This document shows, one piece after another, positions 60,121-64,000 of a DNA stretch of 64,000 nt. The notes below the pieces were generated by a model. The model was not told where the DNA came from, made no database searches, and was given only the letters and a program-made list of their open reading frames with translations. The stretch spans positions 1-64,000 of the forward strand of contig JANWYG010000003.1 of the NCBI GenBank assembly GCA_025057015.1, read 5' to 3'. Source of the DNA: Blastocatellia bacterium (lineage in GTDB: Bacteria > Acidobacteriota > Blastocatellia > Chloracidobacteriales > JADJPF01). How positions within the stretch are numbered: position 1 is the first letter of the stretch; every line of letters starts with the position of its first letter. A program made the translations under genes and the position numbers.

Positions 60121-61806
60121 CTATGGCTTTCTCAATCTATAGCTTAGAGTGCATACTTCTGCATCGCCTATGATTACTGTATCACCGTCATTAAGCACTG
60201 TATGGGTAATGCGATTTTGTATTGAGTTAACAAAAGTTCCGTTAGTAGATCCGTTGTCTTTCACTACTACTTTGCCATTTTCTATTCCTATCCAGGCATG
60301 CTTACTTGACACTCGGCCATCAGGCAGTACGATCTGATTGCCTGGTATCCGGCCTATGGAGATACCTTGTATCATTATGGGAAAACTCTGGCCTTGCAAT
60401 ATTCCTCGCGTACAGACTAAATGACCGAAATTTGCGGCTGCAATTGGAATTGTGGCGTCGGCGGTAGGCTGTGGTGCTTGTGTTTTACCTGCGACTAAGG
60501 TCTTGACAGCATCTTGGAAAGCCTGTTGCTTCTCTGGAAAAGCAGGGGCTGGCATTTGAGCTGGGCTAGGTCGTGCTTGTTGTGGAGGGTTGTAACCTAT
60601 TTGGGGCTGCCGACCGGCATTTGCTGACGCTGCAGCAGGTTTCTTGCTGATGATTATAAGCAAAGCTATTCCTCCTCCGAGTATGATTAGCAGTACTACC
60701 GCTGCACCAACTATTAATAGTAGAAAGCCTGAGCTGAAAAAAGTTCGTTCCTTACCTTGACTTTTGAGATCTCGAGCTTGTTGTATTAGCTTTTGTGCTT
60801 CTGAATGAGCTGGAAATAGGCCCTGTACTTCCTGAAACTTCTCTATTGCGGCCGTGTAGCGCTCTTGCCAGAATAGCTCTAAGCCTTCTCGATAGAGCTT
60901 ATCTACAGGCCCGCTACTGTTCTGTGTACCTGCTTGTCGTACAAATTCCAATAGAGTTGAAGATGGTATTAGGAAGTTGAAGCCTTGTACTTCTTGTCCT
61001 TCACTAGAGATGCTGCCGAAGGTGCAAAGTCCCACTACTTCACCTTTCTCATTAATTGCTGGTCCGCCAGAATTTCCGTGTGTGATGGCAGCACTTACCT
61101 GTAGTACGGGTGCTCCGTCGGCAGTGTTTTTTCTTGCCGATACGCGTCCGTCCGTGATAGAGGCTTCTAGTATAGATTTTTTGTCCAAAACTCCGTAGTC
61201 GACGAGATTATCTACTGCTCCCGGGAAGCCTATTGCGAAAATTTGATCCTGTAGTTGGACATTGTCAGAATTTCCTATCGGGATTGAGGGCGTATTTTTA
61301 AGTTCTATTTTCAGTATTGCACAATCTTTCCCTTGGCCTACCGGAGCACCAAAGGCTTTTATCTCATAAGGCATAAGCTCGCCATTGGGTAGCTGCACAT
61401 AGTTGAGCTTTTTGATGTTGCGTAATTGTAGGTTGGCAGCTAACATTTTGATTTGCTCGGTAGTCATTTTTCTGTAATCGCCGAGATATTTGTTGCCTAT
61501 TTGCTTTATGGCTTGTACGAGGAGTTTTTCTCGTGCTTTTTCTTCACCGGCATGTATCTCGTCTACCACGTGTGCGTTTGTAGCGACATAGCCATCTGAG
61601 TTTATAAAAAAGCCAGAGCCAATTCCGCCTGTGAACACTGTAAAGCTAGCGTCTCTGAAATAGTACTCTGCTCCATAAGCTCCATAAACTCGCACTACGG
61701 CAGGCTTTGAGTAGAGCGCCAACTTTTGACCAGTGCTTGGTTCTTGAGAAAGGAGCGGCCTGGCTGTTGAAAGCAGGAATAGGATGGCAAGAGTTGGGGT
61801 TCGCAT
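60121..61806 (-). CDS. Membrane-anchored trypsin-like serine protease with C-terminal FHA domain
   Basis: 561 residues. A signal peptide (about 1-20) leads to a HtrA/trypsin-like domain with catalytic His79 (TNAHVV), Asp161 (KDCAILK) and Ser246 (HGNSGGPA). About 300-350 is helical (TPR-like). One membrane helix is at about 359-388, then a Pro/Ala/Gln-rich linker, and an FHA domain at 462-557 with GRIPGNQIVL, SSKHAWI and GSTNGTFVN, the phosphothreonine-binding loop. Topology predicts a periplasmic protease and a cytoplasmic FHA: phospho-signals from cytosolic kinases could control it. It has no PDZ domain. It lies 86 nt after serS. Confidence 0.93.
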   Translation of the reverse strand: MRTPTLAILFLLSTARPLLSQEPSTGQKLALYSKPAVVRVYGAYGAEYYFRDASFTVFTGGIGSGFFINSDGYVATNAHVVDEIHAGEEKAREKLLVQAIKQIGNKYLGDYRKMTTEQIKMLAANLQLRNIKKLNYVQLPNGELMPYEIKAFGAPVGQGKDCAILKIELKNTPSIPIGNSDNVQLQDQIFAIGFPGAVDNLVDYGVLDKKSILEASITDGRVSARKNTADGAPVLQVSAAITHGNSGGPAINEKGEVVGLCTFGSISSEGQEVQGFNFLIPSSTLLEFVRQAGTQNSSGPVDKLYREGLELFWQERYTAAIEKFQEVQGLFPAHSEAQKLIQQARDLKSQGKERTFFSSGFLLLIVGAAVVLLIILGGGIALLIIISKKPAAASANAGRQPQIGYNPPQQARPSPAQMPAPAFPEKQQAFQDAVKTLVAGKTQAPQPTADATIPIAAANFGHLVCTRGILQGQSFPIMIQGISIGRIPGNQIVLPDGRVSSKHAWIGIENGKVVVKDNGSTNGTFVNSIQNRITHTVLNDGDTVIIGDAEVCTLSYRLRKP

Positions 61807-61892
61807 AGTTTCTCTCCGAGTGAGATAATTTTAGATTCTATTAAAGACTCTACAAATTTTAAAGTTTTTTATTATTGATACTTAGGCAGAGT

Positions 61893-63182
<1,290 letters not shown>

Positions 63183-63557
63183 CTATTTGTTTTGTTCTAA
63201 CAAAGCTGCCATAGCACGCAGTGCGGCAAGTCGGGGCGTGGAGCCTTCAGCAAAGCCACCGACCGTCCAAGTTAGCCTCCACTTTCCTTTGGTGAAATAT
63301 TCAAGTACGGGGGCATAGTCGCGCTGGATCAGAAAAGCCAGTACATCTTCGACCGAAGGTATAAAGAAGCAAGATTCGTCCATGTATTCACCGTCGTATC
63401 TGAAAATCTCCGGCCGAAACTTGTCTGTGTAAGTGACAAGAGTGTCTCTGCAATATTCGTCGTAGCGTTGCCATTCGCGCCTTACTCCGAGTTGGTAAAG
63501 GCGCTTAGCTTCCTCGGTTAACTCTTTTTGCTCCAAATCTCTAAAAAATCCGCTCAT
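63183..63557 (-). CDS. Unrecognised 124-residue protein upstream of serS
   Basis: No family recognised. N-terminal charged helix (FRDLEQKELTEEAKRLYQLGVRREWQ), then FRPEIFRYDGEYMDESCFF, a mixed core with SVEDVLAFLIQRDY and a C-terminal helix (PRLAALRAMAALLEQ). No signal peptide or membrane segment. The ATG at 63557 follows an AGAGG site. Operon with serS suggests a housekeeping or translation-linked role, but this is inference. Confidence 0.7.
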   Translation of the reverse strand: MSGFFRDLEQKELTEEAKRLYQLGVRREWQRYDEYCRDTLVTYTDKFRPEIFRYDGEYMDESCFFIPSVEDVLAFLIQRDYAPVLEYFTKGKWRLTWTVGGFAEGSTPRLAALRAMAALLEQNK

Positions 63558-63648
63558 TCTTTTTTCCTCTTTTACAGGCTTTCGGTTTTGTTAAGTTAAT
63601 TCTCAGACTATGCTAGTATACAGTTTAAGGTCAAGGAGAGTACAAAAA

Positions 63649-64000
63649 ATGATGAAGTTCAAGCGTAATTGCGATGGTTGTAATGCCACGTTTTTCACTG
63701 CTGATCGTAAGAGCTGTTATTGTCCCAAGTGTAGAAGGAGAGCTTACAACAAGTCAATCGGGCTACCTACAAAGCCGCAAATCACTTGCTTTCCGAGGGC
63801 GCTGCAAGTAGCTAGGGTAGCTAGCCGATCTCATAGGCCTGCAAAGGCTACCGAAGTGACACCAGAACTACGTCAGAAAATCTTAGCAGCTTACGAAAGG
63901 TATAAAGGTAGTGACAAGAGGATGCGTGTTTTACATGCGCTGATCTCGCAGGAAGTTTGGGCAAAGCCTTGTGTTATTGTCAAAGTGCTTAAAGATGAGA
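63649..64000 (+). CDS. Zinc-finger protein cut by right edge
   Basis: Open frame from the ATG at 63649 (AGGAG 11 nt upstream; a second ATG follows at once) to the window end, 117 codons with no stop. The N-terminus has CDGCN and CYCPKCRRR, a four-Cys zinc finger. After about residue 60 comes a helical basic region (TPELRQKILAAYERYK, then MRVLHALISQEVW). It could bind nucleic acid. TGCTAGTAT at 63611-63619 is a weak extended -10. The C-terminus is unseen. Confidence 0.7.
   Translation, partial: MMKFKRNCDGCNATFFTADRKSCYCPKCRRRAYNKSIGLPTKPQITCFPRALQVARVASRSHRPAKATEVTPELRQKILAAYERYKGSDKRMRVLHALISQEVWAKPCVIVKVLKDE

Overview
The window looks like a bacterial chromosome segment, most probably from an Acidobacteriota member (Blastocatellia-like; inferred from gene content, not proven). 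Pointers are a TonB receptor with an N-terminal carboxypeptidase-regulatory domain, NHL/TIG-repeat secreted proteins, an S9 peptidase with a PD40 propeller, BshA (bacillithiol), squalene synthase HpnC, B12-dependent ribonucleotide reductase, several zinc-ribbon proteins, and Ser/Thr kinase, PP2C and FHA proteins. GC is a little under half by eye, and AUA is an unusually frequent isoleucine codon. I found no tRNA, rRNA, transposase, integrase or CRISPR array. Genes are dense and often overlap by ATGA or GTGA, so operons dominate.

Layout. 1-0.9 kb: a zinc-ribbon protein cut by the left edge, with 60-bp tandem repeats, and a small paralogue. 1-6.6 kb: renalase-like flavoenzyme and S9 peptidase on minus; pdxA, a zinc-ribbon protein and a Ca2+/H+ antiporter on plus. 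6.6-12 kb: hybrid histidine kinase, a protein that appears to fuse PilO-, PilN-, PilP- and secretin-N-like domains, and a PP2C phosphatase. 12-15 kb: two unrecognised minus-strand genes behind a possible attenuator. 15-20.4 kb: S41 protease, trmL, Ser/Thr kinase, DUF962, MFS transporter and an M15-like coiled-coil protein. 20.4-24.8 kb: DUF3810 with a 68-bp perfect palindrome, nrdJ with NrdR boxes, and a SpeD-like protein lacking its processing serine. 24.9-37.1 kb (minus): hpnC, ispH, TonB receptor, pit, rocD, bshA, glpD, an alkyl-DHAP-synthase-like gene and small unknowns.

37-46 kb (plus): galU; an ArsR-type repressor divergent from a sulfur module (rhodanese, TauE/SafE exporter, persulfide-dioxygenase/rhodanese fusion); hemE-hemH-hemY and an HpnI-like glycosyltransferase. 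46-49 kb: a large secreted NHL/TIG protein. 49.3-54.4 kb (minus): complete iscS-iscU-iscA-hscB-hscA-fdx-iscX operon without iscR. 54.7-56.4 kb (plus): mrp, a small protein and a second A-type Fe-S carrier. 56.4-56.85 kb: a non-coding, hairpin-rich stretch. 56.85-59.3 kb: AttH/CrtC-like protein, small secreted protein, NHL protein. 59.7-63.6 kb (minus): unknown gene, FHA-tailed serine protease, serS, unknown gene. A zinc-finger gene runs off the right edge.

Two themes stand out. One is Fe-S, haem and sulfur metabolism (isc operon, mrp, second A-type carrier, hemEHY, sulfur module). The other is Ser/Thr phospho-signalling (kinase, PP2C, FHA protease, and a zinc-ribbon protein with repeated threonine motifs). 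The strongest candidates for new biology are the fused pilus-alignment-like protein (8984-10804), the non-processing SpeD homologue (24007-24381), the 68-bp palindrome (21379-21446) and the structured non-coding stretch (56414-56849).
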